Positions 16,625 through 25,100 of a DNA stretch of 64,000 bases are shown here, in pieces. Source of the DNA: Bradyrhizobium sp. 186 (GTDB lineage Bacteria > Pseudomonadota > Alphaproteobacteria > Rhizobiales > Xanthobacteraceae); NCBI RefSeq assembly GCF_023101685.1, contig NZ_CP082164.1, positions 7,006,001 to 7,070,000 of the forward strand. Reading direction: 5' to 3'. Under the pieces are notes generated by a model. The model worked only from the letters and a program-made list of their open reading frames with translations, had not been told where the DNA came from and searched no databases. Both the position numbers and the translations under genes were made by a program. Positions within the stretch are counted from its first letter, which is position 1, and each line of letters starts with the position of its first letter.

Positions 16625-19600
16625 TCAACTACCGGTGTCTGTCGGGTTCTTCGGCTCGGAGCTGGCAGTGATCTCGCGAAGTGTTGCTCTGGCAGCCTGT
16701 AGATCCGCTGTCCCAAAACCCTCAGTGAATTGGCTATAGAGCGGGATGAGCAGGTCGTGAGCCTCGCCGCGCCGACCTTGTTCGCTCCACAAGCGTGCAA
16801 GGCGTGTCGCTGCGCGCAACTCCCACAGCTTGGCACCTTGCTGGCGCGCGGTTGCAACCGCCTGCCCAAACTGTGCTTCCGCGGTGGTCGGTTCGGCTTT
16901 CTCCAGCCGCAGCATCAGCTCGCCCATCACCCGATGAAGCTCGGCCTCGAACCATCCCTCGCCGGTTTCTTCCACGCGGTCCAGCGCCTTTGCAACCAGC
17001 TCCAAACCTTCCTCCACTGCGCCCAAACAGCCGCACGCCTCAGCCTGCAGGCCGAGGAAATACGGCTCATAGAGACCAGCCCCGGTGGCACGCCATGCCG
17101 GAAGGCCCTGCCGAAGCTGCGTGAGCCCTATCTCCGCTTCCCCCGACTGAGTCAGAGCCCAACCCCGGATTACCGTGGCGGGCGCGAGGAAATGCGGAAA
17201 TCCCTGTTCGGTCGAGAGCTCAACCAGTGCTTCGGCTCGGTCCTTCGCCTCACGCCACGCCAGACAATACTGCTCGAAGAAAGACGCGAACAAAAGGGCG
17301 TAAGCCACCGTGTTGAGGTGAGCGAGCTCACGTGCCGCATCGAGCGCTTCGCGGCTCCGCGTCCGGGCCTGCTCCGGATAGCCCAGCGCAAACAACGTCC
17401 ATGAGAGCCCCGACAGCGCCGCCACCCGCGGATCCTGCACGTAGAGAGAGGCGAGCGAGTGATGCTGCTCCCGGTCATAGAGGGCAAGCGTCCGCTCCAG
17501 ATGGACGCAGGCAGCCGGCAGCTCGCCGCGCCATAATGCACCGGTCCCGCAGATGCGGTGAGCAACCACCGCTGGGGACGTGTCATTATGGTCCCGCGCC
17601 CGGCGAAGAAACTCGTCTGCCACGCTTCGCGCGGCGTTGTGCTCGCCCCGCACGCCGTGGAACACCCATTGACCGTAGAGCACGGGCCAGAGCTGGGCGA
17701 TGGCACCGAGCTGCTCGCAGAGCTCGCGAGCACGGGCGTTGGCCCGCCCGGCTTCCGGCGCTGCCCAGCCTTGCGTTGCCATCAGTGCCACACCCAACGC
17801 CACCTGGAGGTCCAGTTCTCGCCGCGGGCGGTCGACCTCCGGCAAGCCCACAAGCAGGTCCAACCCATTCCGCAACTGCGCCAGCGCTTCAGTCATCGCC
17901 GAGCGCGTGATGGCTCGCTGTCCCGCCCTCAGCCAATACTCGATCGCCGGTTCGACCAGCCCGGCCTCCATGTAATGGTGGGCCAGAAGTTCGGGCTGCA
18001 CCTGCACCCTCTCCGGAAAATGCTGCTCAAGCGCGGCAGCGATCCGGGCGTGCAAGCGCTGCCGCTTCGCGCGCACCAGCGTGGCATAGGCGGTGTCCTG
18101 CACGAGTGCATGCTTGAAGCTATAGGTCGCCTGCGGCGCCGTTCCGCGCCGGAACACCAGGCCCGAGTCGACAAGCTCGTCCAACCCCGCCTGCAGATCG
18201 CTCTCCGGCAGCGCGGCCGCGATCGCGAGCAGTTCGTGAGAAAATTCCCGGCCAATAGCGGCTGCGACCTGGGCCACCTCCCGGGCCGGAGCCAGCCGGT
18301 CGAGCCGCGCCAAGAGCGACTCCTGGAGCGTGGCCGGGATCGCCATCGGCGGCAGCGGCCCGGCGAGCGCGTAGTGGTCGCCCTCATCGCGGAGCAAATT
18401 GGTCTCCAGCACCGTCCGCGTCAGTTCCTCGACGAACAGCGGCACGCCGTCCGTCTTGGCAACGATCTGGTCGAGCACGGCAGGGGGTAGCGCCTTGCCG
18501 CCGCTCAGCCGCGCGACCATGGCCGCACCCTGTCGACGGCTCAAGCGGCTGAGGGTCAGCGCGGTGACATGGGCATAGCGCATCCAAGGCGGCTCGAACT
18601 CGGGCCGGAAGGTCATGAGGACGAGTACGCGGGCGCCTTGCACCCGGTCGACCAGGAGATCGAGCAGCTCGAGCGAGGTCGGATCTGCCCAGTGCACGTC
18701 CTCGTACATGGCCAGCACGGGCCGCCTTGCTGCGAGCCCCAATACCTGAGCGACCAGCTCCTCGAGCGTCCGCTCCTTCTGCCGATGCGGGCTCATCTCG
18801 AGGGGCGGGTACCGCGCACCTGTCTCGAGCGACAGTAACGCCGCGAGCAGCGAAGCCACTGCCGAGACATCATCGGTCGATAGCGCAAGCAGCGCCTCGA
18901 GCTTGTCGAGTCTCGTTGCGGCGGGATCGTCCGCGGCGAAGCCCGCCGCCCGCTCCAGCAGGCCGATCACCGGATAAAGCGGGCTGGTCTGATGATGCGG
19001 TGAGCAGTAGTGGCCCAGGGTGGTATGCGGCTCATCTTCAAGTCGTCCGCGCAGCGTCCGCACAAGGCGTGATTTGCCGATGCCAGCCTCGCCCGCCAGC
19101 AGCACCACCTGGCCTTCACCCTCCTTGGCTCGCTCCCAGTGCTCGAGCAGCAGGCCGATCTCATTTTCGCGGCCGACAAGCGGCGTCAGACCTGCCCCGT
19201 GCAACGCCTCGAACCGGCTCTCGGCGGCGCCTTCCCCGACCACCCGCCACGGCCGGACCGGTACCGGAAATCCCTTCAAGATCTGCATGCCGAGCTCGGC
19301 GAGTTCGAACAGCCCGCCAACGAGCTCCCGGGTGCGAGCGGAGATCACCACCGTGCCCGGGTCGGCCCAGGCTTGCAGCCGCGCCGCGAGGTTCGGCGTG
19401 TCGCCGACCACCGTCTCCTCCCGCGCCGCGCCTTCGCCGATTAACTCGCCGACAACCACCGGGCCGGTCGCGATACCGACCCGGGCCGCCAGTGTCTCGC
19501 CATGCGCCGATTCCAGGCTGTGCACCGCCGCGACTGCAGCGAGGCCGGCCCGCACAGCGCGTTCGGCCTCATCCTCATGGGCGCGCGGATAACCGAAATA

Positions 19601-20035
19601 GGCCAGCACACCATCCCCCATGTACTTTGCCACGTGTCCTTCGAACCGCGCGATCGCGCCGGTCACTACGCTCTGATAGATCCGCAGGACTTCAGCCATT
19701 TCCTCCGGATCGAGGCGCGCCGCGAGGGCGGTCGAATCGACCAGGTCGACAAACATCACCGTGAGCTGGCGGCGCTCGGCCTCGGGTGCAAGCCAAGCCT
19801 TTTCGGAGATAGTGGTGGGTGCGGACGTGGCAGGAGTGGTGGCCGAAATTGAGCCGGCACGCAGGGCAGCAATGGCGGCGAGCAGCTTGCGGCGATGGCC
19901 GATCGAGGCGACGCCGAGCCCGATTAAATCCTCGGCGGTGAGATCGGCCAGGACCTCGGCGTCGACGTCGTTCTCGCGGAACGCCTGCTCGTACTGTCCC
20001 AGCCCCAAACCACGCAGCCAGGCCGCGACGTCCAT
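16625..20035 (-). CDS. SAM domain - class III cyclase - AAA ATPase - TPR signalling protein
   Basis: A very large protein of 1,136 residues. Residues 1-60 form a SAM domain (WLRGLGLGQYEQAF, LGVASIGHRRKLL). A class III adenylate/guanylate cyclase domain follows at about 88-265, with metal-binding Asp 97 in FVDLVDST and Asp 141 in YMGDG, and VVGDTPNLAARL near its end. At about 285 the LVGRENEI segment opens an AAA/ORC-type ATPase with Walker A GEAGIGKS at 315-322 and a Walker-B-like segment VLAMYEDVHWAD. The C-terminal 450 residues are helical and TPR-like. Such proteins are common in Bradyrhizobium, but their signals and cyclic-nucleotide product are mostly unknown. The frame is fully intact. 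Confidence 0.92.
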   Translation of the reverse strand: MDVAAWLRGLGLGQYEQAFRENDVDAEVLADLTAEDLIGLGVASIGHRRKLLAAIAALRAGSISATTPATSAPTTISEKAWLAPEAERRQLTVMFVDLVDSTALAARLDPEEMAEVLRIYQSVVTGAIARFEGHVAKYMGDGVLAYFGYPRAHEDEAERAVRAGLAAVAAVHSLESAHGETLAARVGIATGPVVVGELIGEGAAREETVVGDTPNLAARLQAWADPGTVVISARTRELVGGLFELAELGMQILKGFPVPVRPWRVVGEGAAESRFEALHGAGLTPLVGRENEIGLLLEHWERAKEGEGQVVLLAGEAGIGKSRLVRTLRGRLEDEPHTTLGHYCSPHHQTSPLYPVIGLLERAAGFAADDPAATRLDKLEALLALSTDDVSAVASLLAALLSLETGARYPPLEMSPHRQKERTLEELVAQVLGLAARRPVLAMYEDVHWADPTSLELLDLLVDRVQGARVLVLMTFRPEFEPPWMRYAHVTALTLSRLSRRQGAAMVARLSGGKALPPAVLDQIVAKTDGVPLFVEELTRTVLETNLLRDEGDHYALAGPLPPMAIPATLQESLLARLDRLAPAREVAQVAAAIGREFSHELLAIAAALPESDLQAGLDELVDSGLVFRRGTAPQATYSFKHALVQDTAYATLVRAKRQRLHARIAAALEQHFPERVQVQPELLAHHYMEAGLVEPAIEYWLRAGQRAITRSAMTEALAQLRNGLDLLVGLPEVDRPRRELDLQVALGVALMATQGWAAPEAGRANARARELCEQLGAIAQLWPVLYGQWVFHGVRGEHNAARSVADEFLRRARDHNDTSPAVVAHRICGTGALWRGELPAACVHLERTLALYDREQHHSLASLYVQDPRVAALSGLSWTLFALGYPEQARTRSREALDAARELAHLNTVAYALLFASFFEQYCLAWREAKDRAEALVELSTEQGFPHFLAPATVIRGWALTQSGEAEIGLTQLRQGLPAWRATGAGLYEPYFLGLQAEACGCLGAVEEGLELVAKALDRVEETGEGWFEAELHRVMGELMLRLEKAEPTTAEAQFGQAVATARQQGAKLWELRAATRLARLWSEQGRRGEAHDLLIPLYSQFTEGFGTADLQAARATLREITASSEPKNPTDTGS

Positions 20036-20229
20036 GGGCTCATCTCCGGCTCGGCCGTCCTCAGACGTCCTCAGAGCGCTAGGTACTCCAGTCTATCTCA
20101 AAATGCCGTGCGGTGGGCGCGGTGAAACGTCACGAGTTGACTGCTGAGGAAGGTCAGCTTCTGGCCCTTTCTGCGACGTGCCAGTCTGACCGAACGTCCG
20201 GGCTGCTTCGTCATTCGACAACCCTGACA

Positions 20230-20255
20230 GGAACGTAGAGGCATATCAAAAAGTT
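20230..20255 (+). promoter_or_regulatory. weak EcfG-like promoter candidate
   Basis: GGAAC at 20230-20234 is followed after 17 bases by AGTT. The expected -10 is CGTT with 16-17 spacing, so this is a partial match. It lies about 30 bases ahead of the rlpA remnant. Confidence 0.25.
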
Positions 20256-20287
20256 AGCCGACTGGGCTGGATCCTGGGAGCGAGACG

Positions 20288-20608
20288 ATGATCCGCCCTA
20301 TATGCGCGATCACCTGTTTGTCCACATCGGCATTCGCCGAAGCTTGCATTGCCTCTCGTTATGGTTACAGCGGCGGCCGAACAGCATCGGGCGAACAGAT
20401 GGATCCAAGCGCAATGACCGCAACGCATCGGACCAGGCCATTCGGCTCTCATGTCACAATCACCAATCACCTCACACCCGACCGGTCGAAGCGTCACGGT
20501 CCGGATAAATGACCGGGTCCGTTCGTGAAGGGAAGCTGCATTGACTTATCCACCGGCGCTGCGCATGTGCTTGGGATCGGCGGTACTGCGATGGTCTCAC
20601 GTCGCTGA
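20288..20608 (+). pseudogene. rlpA: RlpA-like lytic transglycosylase / DPBB protein, frameshifted
   Basis: The N-terminus reads as a signal peptide (MIRPICAITCLSTSAFAEAC), followed by the double-psi beta-barrel core: ASRYGYSGGRTASGEQMDP, AMTATHRTRPFGSHVTITN. The next piece, TGRSVTVRINDR, lies in a second frame, and PFVKGSCIDLSTGAAHVLGIGG in a third, ending at TGA 20606-20608. In RlpA proteins these are continuous (TGRSVTVRINDRGPF...IDLS...A...LGI), so two single-base losses, one of them in a G run near 20518, have broken a short RlpA-type gene. RlpA proteins bind or cut peptidoglycan at the septum. As it stands the product would be 74 residues. Confidence 0.75.
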
Positions 20609-20657
20609 AATAGAGGCTGAAGTCCCGCTGTGATTCACTTCCGAGAGGAGCAACGAT

Positions 20658-20834
20658 ATGAGCTCACAAACAGCCGATGAAGTTTTCATCAGGACAGACT
20701 TGAGCGCCTTCATGACCGTTGGCAACATCATTCCGCCCCGCGATCCCGATGAAGAAGACGAAGAGGACGAAGACGACGAAGAAGAGAACAGCGCCGATGA
20801 ACCGGCGGTCGTGCGGGAGCCGGACGAGGATTGA
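20658..20834 (+). CDS. small highly acidic protein, 58 aa
   Basis: ATG 20658 is preceded by GAGAGGAG eight bases upstream, a strong ribosome-binding site. The product begins MSSQTADEVFIRTDLSAFM, and its second half is dominated by Asp and Glu (DPDEEDEEDEDDEEE region). It has no membrane segment and no cysteine. Highly acidic small proteins of this sort recur in Bradyrhizobium genomes; a role as a chaperone-like or DNA-mimic protein would be speculation. It stands alone after the rlpA remnant. Confidence 0.55.
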   Translation: MSSQTADEVFIRTDLSAFMTVGNIIPPRDPDEEDEEDEDDEEENSADEPAVVREPDED

Positions 20835-21360
20835 TCGTGGATGTCTGAGACGTGCATGTCCCACCGAAGGTGAGCTTAGCGTCAAAACCGGCCGATCCTC
20901 GCAAGACTATGCTTCATTGGCGTGAGAAGATCAGCTTTCACAGGCAAACTGAGCTCACTCGCGTTCGCAGTTTACACTATCGGACGCTCTGGCCTCAAAA
21001 TCTCGACCCGCATCCCCTGATGACCTTAAAGCTAGACTTAAGGTCACACGCTTCGCGAAATACCACGCGTCAGACAAGACGGCGCTCGTCGGATGCGTAC
21101 GAAGAATACGCCGATCCACGAGTTGTTCGGAGGTGCGAGGCTATCTCCTCCCGGGGCTGGACAGCGCCGCCTGCAATTATTTCAAAGCGGGCGGCGGTGT
21201 GTTTCCGGACGTACGAAAAGGCCCCAGTCCGGGGCTGGACCGACTGGGGCCTTTGCGTTTCAGCGCTACTGATCTTTGTAGATCGTTACCAGAATGCACA
21301 GGGGGCGAATTGGTTCCGGCCTCGGGCCTGTTTGCTCCTCGCGCTCGATCGTCTCAGCCG
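20835..21360. other. intergenic with one strong hairpin, no gene seen
   Basis: About 525 bases with no convincing coding frame. The hairpin at 21217-21254 is its only clear structure. The right edge runs into an EcfG-type promoter. Confidence 0.4.
21217..21254. terminator. strong bidirectional terminator-like hairpin
   Basis: A perfect 13-bp stem, AAAGGCCCCAGTC with GACTGGGGCCTTT, around a 12-base loop. T residues lie on the 3' side in both directions, so it could end transcripts from either strand. No annotated gene ends next to it. Confidence 0.5.
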
Positions 21361-21385
21361 GGAACAAATGCTCTGAAGTTGCGTT
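21361..21385 (+). promoter_or_regulatory. EcfG-type general stress promoter
   Basis: GGAAC at 21361-21365 and CGTT at 21382-21385, separated by exactly 16 bases, match the alphaproteobacterial EcfG (PhyR-controlled) consensus. It faces the remnant ending at 21580 and the small membrane protein at 21593. Two more exact matches lie at 31377 and 46793. Confidence 0.6.
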
Positions 21386-21580
21386 AACCGCCACCTTCAC
21401 GCGGGAGAATGGGTCGATTACTATTTAAGGCAAGCCGAAGTTGCCTCCCGGTTCGCTCTCGCCGAGTCTGATCCAGAAAAAGCACAGGCCATGCATATCT
21501 TGGCTCTGGAGTTTTTCGAGAAGGCCGAAGTGGCGAAGACCAAGCGATCCCTCCCGCCAACCAAGTCGCCGATCCGCTGA
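21377..21580 (+). pseudogene. small helical hypothetical protein, start lost
   Basis: A continuous frame encodes YYLRQAEVASRFALAESDPEKAQAMHILALEFFEKAEVAKT, the layout of a common Bradyrhizobium family of 50-60 residue helical proteins (YYRQQAE... EKA...LA...FEKAE). No ATG, GTG or TTG precedes it in frame after the stop at 21374-21376. Either an unusual start is used or the 5' end is degraded. It sits directly after the EcfG-type promoter. Function unknown. Confidence 0.45.
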
Positions 21581-21592
21581 AAGTTAGGTCGC

Positions 21593-21730
21593 ATGTTCGT
21601 CGCCGTGGCAATGATGGTGGCGATCACGGGCGGCTTGGGATTGTTCATGCTAGCAGTCACGCTGGCGGCCTTCTCTTATTTCGACGGGCGATCCAAGCGC
21701 GGCACAAAAAAACGGCCTCAGCGAGGGTAA
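21593..21730 (+). CDS. small single-span membrane protein, 45 aa
   Basis: ATG 21593 opens a 45-residue frame with a long hydrophobic segment (MFVAVAMMVAITGGLGLFML, continuing to TLAAFSYF) and a basic tail (GRSKRGTKKRPQRG), so the C-terminus should face the cytoplasm. The stop lies in the loop of the hairpin at 21712-21742. It follows the helical remnant by 12 bases and may share its EcfG-type promoter, suggesting a stress-induced membrane peptide. Confidence 0.5.
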   Translation: MFVAVAMMVAITGGLGLFMLAVTLAAFSYFDGRSKRGTKKRPQRG

Positions 21731-21742
21731 TGCTGAGGCCGT
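21706..21742 (-). terminator. intrinsic terminator for the minus strand
   Basis: An 11-bp stem ACGGCCTCAGC/GCTGAGGCCGT with a 9-base loop. On the minus strand it is followed by seven T residues, a classical intrinsic terminator. No minus-strand gene is recognised upstream of it, so it may end an unannotated small RNA. Confidence 0.6.
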
Positions 21743-22232
21743 GATGGGGGTCTAACAGCTCCGACGGGGGCCGTCAGAGCGGTTATTGCAACGTTTCAGA
21801 TCGCCACTTGTTCCGGGATGGAGAGCAGGTAAGGCAACATAGAACAGACCGTCGCGCTCAACGCAGGCACAGCAATCCGACGTTGGTGACGAGAACGATG
21901 AACCCGGTCATCGCAACGCACAAAAACAACGCTCAATGAAATCCATCAGACGCCCTCGCCATTCCCAGCAAAGACATACTTCCCCTCCACGTCGGCTTAA
22001 TTCACAATCTATAATTGTACGGATCATGTCCCGGGATGCTGCTCCGACCGGTGCCTCCAGTTCGATGTCGTGCCGCCAGCGGAGAGAAGATATTTGCCTG
22101 GAAGACGCGCTGACGCGCTGGAGTATGAGGCTATCCGCTCTCAACCCCATTGCAGACCTAAGCCGGACATCGGGGCAACTGAGGTGGCCTCTCAAATTCG
22201 TGAAGGAACGAGTTATTTAATTTGATTTAATT
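21743..22232. other. intergenic, no gene seen
   Basis: About 490 bases. Two overlapping frames, one on each strand around 21908-22220, are open, but neither has a ribosome-binding site or family pattern. A minus-strand transcript through here would end at the terminator at 21706. Confidence 0.35.
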
Positions 22233-22263
22233 CTGCGGCGACTATTTAATATCTTAGCCGCAG
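22233..22263 (+). promoter_or_regulatory. leader hairpin before the His-rich protein gene
   Basis: CTGCGGC at 22233-22239 pairs with GCCGCAG at 22257-22263. The stem ends just before the GGAGG ribosome-binding site at 22266-22270 of the gene starting at 22277. Its position suggests a role in translation or in RNA stability; this is inference. Confidence 0.4.
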
Positions 22264-22276
22264 CTGGAGGAACAAC

Positions 22277-22480
22277 ATGCCCTCGGATCAAGATGATCGC
22301 CGTCAATTTCTAAAGAACTGTGGGAGATTCGCGGTTGTGACGCCGCCCGCCATTACGGCGCTACTCTCGACCTCTCTTACCAGCACGGCAATTGCGCATT
22401 CCGGGGGCGGCCTGGTCTCCCGGCATGAACACGAGCACCACGAACACCATCATGAACATCACCATCATGATCGTGACTGA
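22277..22480 (+). CDS. small exported histidine-rich protein
   Basis: A 67-residue protein with GGAGG six bases before its ATG. The N-terminus has a twin-arginine-like motif, DRRQFLKNCGRF, then a hydrophobic stretch VVTPPAITALLSTSLTSTAIA, and a C-terminal tail with more than a dozen His alternating with Glu and Asp. The layout suggests Tat export and metal binding (Ni, Zn, Cu or Co) outside the cytoplasm. Similar short proteins are recalled from other Bradyrhizobium genomes. It forms its own unit between a leader hairpin and a terminator. No transporter or metal regulator is next to it. Confidence 0.65.
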   Translation: MPSDQDDRRQFLKNCGRFAVVTPPAITALLSTSLTSTAIAHSGGGLVSRHEHEHHEHHHEHHHHDRD

Positions 22481-22486
22481 AAGAAG

Positions 22487-22505
22487 GGCCGCCCAAGGGG
22501 CGGCC
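22487..22505 (+). terminator. intrinsic terminator after the His-rich gene
   Basis: GGCCGCCC pairs with GGGCGGCC across a 3-base loop, followed by a T-rich stretch. It begins seven bases after the TGA of the His-rich gene. Confidence 0.7.
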
Positions 22506-22717
22506 TTACTCTTTGTTCATTGGGAAATTTAGGCTCCTCTTGAAACGCTTGCGATCCAGTGCCGCGCGGGTCTCGAAGAGGGCGACAATCGATCCGATCA
22601 GCGTCAGCGAACCGCGGCTGCGCGAACCTCAATGTCCGCCAATGGAATGGTCCGGCCGTGCTCCGGCCCTGCCAGCACGACAAGCTGGTAAGGGGCGCCC
22701 AAGACAAGGAGCACGCC

Positions 22718-23795
22718 ATGTCTCAGAAACTCAGCTCAGCGATCGCCGTGATAGGCATCGATATCGGCAAGAACTCGTTCCACATCGTGGGCCACGATCA
22801 GCGCGGCAATCGTGCTGCGGCAGAAGTGGTCACGCGGCCAGGTAGAAGCACGGCTCGCCAACCTGCCTCCGTGCTTAATCGGTATGGAGGCCTGCGTCGG
22901 CGCGCATCATCTCAGTCGCAAGCTCCAAATGCTCGGCCACGACGCCCGACTGATGCCCGCGAAATACGTGCGCCCCTATTCGAAGGGACAGAAGAATGAC
23001 TTCCGTGATGCGGAAGCCATCGCCGAGGCTGTCCAACGCCCGACCATGAAGTTCGTCGCGACCAAGACCGCCGACCAGCTCGACCTGCAGGCGCTGCACC
23101 GCGTGCGCGAGCGATTGGTCGGCCAGCGTACCGGCGTCATCAATCAGATCCGTTCGTTCCTGCTGGAGCGGGGCATCGCCGTGCGGCAAGGCCTGCGTTC
23201 GCTGCGGTCCGAGTTGCCGGGTATTCTCGCGACGCGCACCGATGTCCTCGCGCCTCGCATGTTGCGCATCATCGAGGACCTGGCAGGAGACTGGCGCCGA
23301 CTGGACGCGCGCATTGAGGACCTCTCCAGCGAGATCGAAGCATTGGCTCGTCAAGACAAAGGCTGCGAGCGACTGATGACGGTCCCGGGCATCGGCCCGA
23401 TCATCTCGAGCGCGATGGTAGCCGCGATCGGCACTGGAGACGTGTTCTCGAAAGGCCGCGACTTCGGCGCCTGGCTTGGACTGGTGCCGAAGCAGATATC
23501 GACAGGCGACCGCACGATCCTCGGCAAGATATCAAGGCGCGGCAATCGCTACCTGCGCGTTCTGTTCGTGCAAGCCGCGTGGGTTGTGCTGGTCAAGGTC
23601 AAGTGTTGGGAGCGCTATGGCCTCAAATCTTGGATCGAAGCCGCCAAGAAACGATTGCACCACAACGTGCTGGCGATTGCGCTCGCCAACAAGCTCGCCC
23701 GCATCGCCTGGGCGGTTCGCGCGTCGGCTCGCCTCCTGGATCGTGACTTCCGGTCTACAGCCGACTCCGGACATCTCGCCGCAACGCACTACTGA
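22718..23795 (+). pseudogene. IS110-family transposase, frameshifted
   Basis: From ATG 22718 the frame gives MSQKLSSAIAVIGIDIGKNS, holding the first Asp of the DEDD catalytic set. Near 22805 the homology passes to another frame (LRQKWSRGQVEARL), continuing through IGMEACVGAH (Glu), QKNDFRDAEAIAEA (two Asp) and the C-terminal transposase_20 part MTVPGIGPIISSAMVAAIG...RRGNRYLRVLFVQAAW. A small insertion or deletion after DQRG separates the parts, so the product is broken. IS110 elements lack clear terminal repeats, so the element's edges could not be set. Confidence 0.88.
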
Positions 23796-24259
23796 CGTGA
23801 TGTGCCCTATAGGCCGAACCCGCGGCTGGTCTCGCGCACAAGCCTGAGCGCCGCGTCACTATGTCGGCCGTAAAAGAACGCCTGATCGAACTGGGAGAGA
23901 ATGCTCATCCCAAATAGCGCTATAGCAATGCCTCTAATCATGGTTGTGGACCGGGGGTTGAACGATGCTGCGCAAGTTCAAGAAAACGGCCCCAGCCGCA
24001 GGTTGGGAGGACAGCCGGGGCCGGCATTCCCATTCCATGTGCCGCAATCGGCGGTAATCGGCACGCTCCCAGCTAGCCACATGAAAGCTAACGAACTGTT
24101 TCGAATGACCCGAATTCGAAGCGAAGCGCTTTGATGTCGAACACGCGTGCTTCGAAAGCGCAACATAGCGCGAGCGTCGCCCGTAATTGTACGGAGCTCG
24201 AAGTGAAGCCATTGCCGTTGCGTGTCGGCCATCTTTAGCATCTACTTGAGATTGATTTT
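23796..24259. other. intergenic with a minus-strand terminator-like hairpin
   Basis: About 460 bases. Frames at 23934-24241 on the minus strand run through the hairpin at 23987 and are probably not genes. No other structure was seen. Confidence 0.35.
23987..24023 (-). terminator. terminator-like hairpin, minus strand
   Basis: CGGCCCC pairs with GGGGCCG, extended by an inner GC pair, around a long loop. On the minus strand it is followed by four T residues. It belongs to the same GGCCCC-stem class as the hairpins at 1356, 21217 and 31544. Confidence 0.45.
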
Positions 24260-24463
24260 ATGACGATCCAATTTTCAGTCGAGGTCCCCATGAGCGTTAA
24301 AGCCATGATGGCGACGATCCTCCAGAACCAACTGACGTTGCGCGGCGTGCATTCACTGACGCCATATGACTACGAGCAGATTGTAGAGCGGTTGATCGAG
24401 CAACTCAGAGAACTGGAGCTTAGTTTGGCTGCGCGAGAAATAGCCGACAAGCGCGAGCAATAG
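24260..24463 (+). CDS. small hypothetical protein, 67 aa
   Basis: A soluble, mostly helical protein from ATG 24260. The second half (YEQIVERLIEQLRELELSLAAREIADKREQ) has Leu and Ile spaced like a coiled coil or amphipathic helix. No family is recognised. It ends three bases before the end of the convergent nuclease gene. The codon pattern is protein-like, but nothing hints at a function. Confidence 0.45.
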   Translation: MTIQFSVEVPMSVKAMMATILQNQLTLRGVHSLTPYDYEQIVERLIEQLRELELSLAAREIADKREQ

Positions 24464-24466
24464 TTG

Positions 24467-24979
24467 CTAGCCGCACCACGATCTGCGCGGCGGACAGCGC
24501 GGCGCGCTGCACACGTAACGCTCCGCAAGCCCCTCGCTGATCATGATCTGCCCCACGTCGCGTCCATCAACCAGTAAAGCTCCGCATAGGCGCCCATAGT
24601 TGCAGAGCTTGGTGCCCTCCTGACCCGGCTTGCAGGCGCATGCGACGCGGCTTAGGCGCGCATCGCCTGTTGCGATGAGAGCTTTCAGCCGTGCAGTCGC
24701 AGCATCCGCCCGTTTGCGTTCATCCTCGCAGCGAGCCAAATCGCCCTTTTCTGGCGTATTAAAGCCAACAAGACGATAGGTATTGCCGTCAAGTCTGACG
24801 GTGTCGCCGTCGATCACCTGAATTGCTTGAGATGCGCGCTCGTAAGGCGATGTCGCGTGAGGTGCACTTTGCGAAACCAAAAACGCGCAGACGGCAGCAA
24901 AAGCAACCGCAGCTAGTGCGCCCAGAATAGTGGGCCAGCTCAGGAATGTGCGGCGGCGCCGAAATGGGATCACGGTCAT
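24467..24979 (-). CDS. membrane-anchored thermonuclease-like (SNase) protein
   Basis: About 170 residues from ATG 24979 (MTVIPFRRRR). An N-terminal hydrophobic segment (ILGALAAVAFAAVCAFLV) anchors or exports the protein. The OB-fold of staphylococcal-nuclease homologues follows: IQVIDGDTVRLDGNTYRLVGFNTPE contains the calcium-binding Asp and the Arg/Glu of the active site, and GRDVGQIMISEGLAERY is the usual last helix. A cluster of Cys (VACACKPG...KLC, CSAPRCPP) suggests a disulfide-bonded periplasmic form. It cleaves DNA or RNA if active. No operon partner; an IS1634 begins about 120 bases beyond its start. Confidence 0.8.
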   Translation of the reverse strand: MTVIPFRRRRTFLSWPTILGALAAVAFAAVCAFLVSQSAPHATSPYERASQAIQVIDGDTVRLDGNTYRLVGFNTPEKGDLARCEDERKRADAATARLKALIATGDARLSRVACACKPGQEGTKLCNYGRLCGALLVDGRDVGQIMISEGLAERYVCSAPRCPPRRSWCG

Positions 24980-25100
24980 GGTTACGATATTGGCAGGGCC
25001 AATGCCTACCTCCAAAGGTGGATGTGGGGTACTCCGCTCGTCGCCTTCACACTATGAGCGCAAACTGAGAGGGTATTCGAGCTGCGTGCCGCGCGCTAGA

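Noticed and set aside
20261..20280. Similarity of GTTAGCCGACTGGGCTGG to the IS4 left end
   Set aside because: Only about 15 bases are similar and the terminal CTTTCAATTACCCACA is missing, so it is not a second IS4 end.
21908..22220. Open frames on both strands (94-95 codons)
   Set aside because: They overlap each other, neither has a start signal or a family pattern, and one contains many Cys/Arg typical of shadow frames.
22206..22240. GGAAC upstream of the His-rich gene as an EcfG promoter
   Set aside because: No CGTT or GTT element occurs at 16-17 bases spacing.
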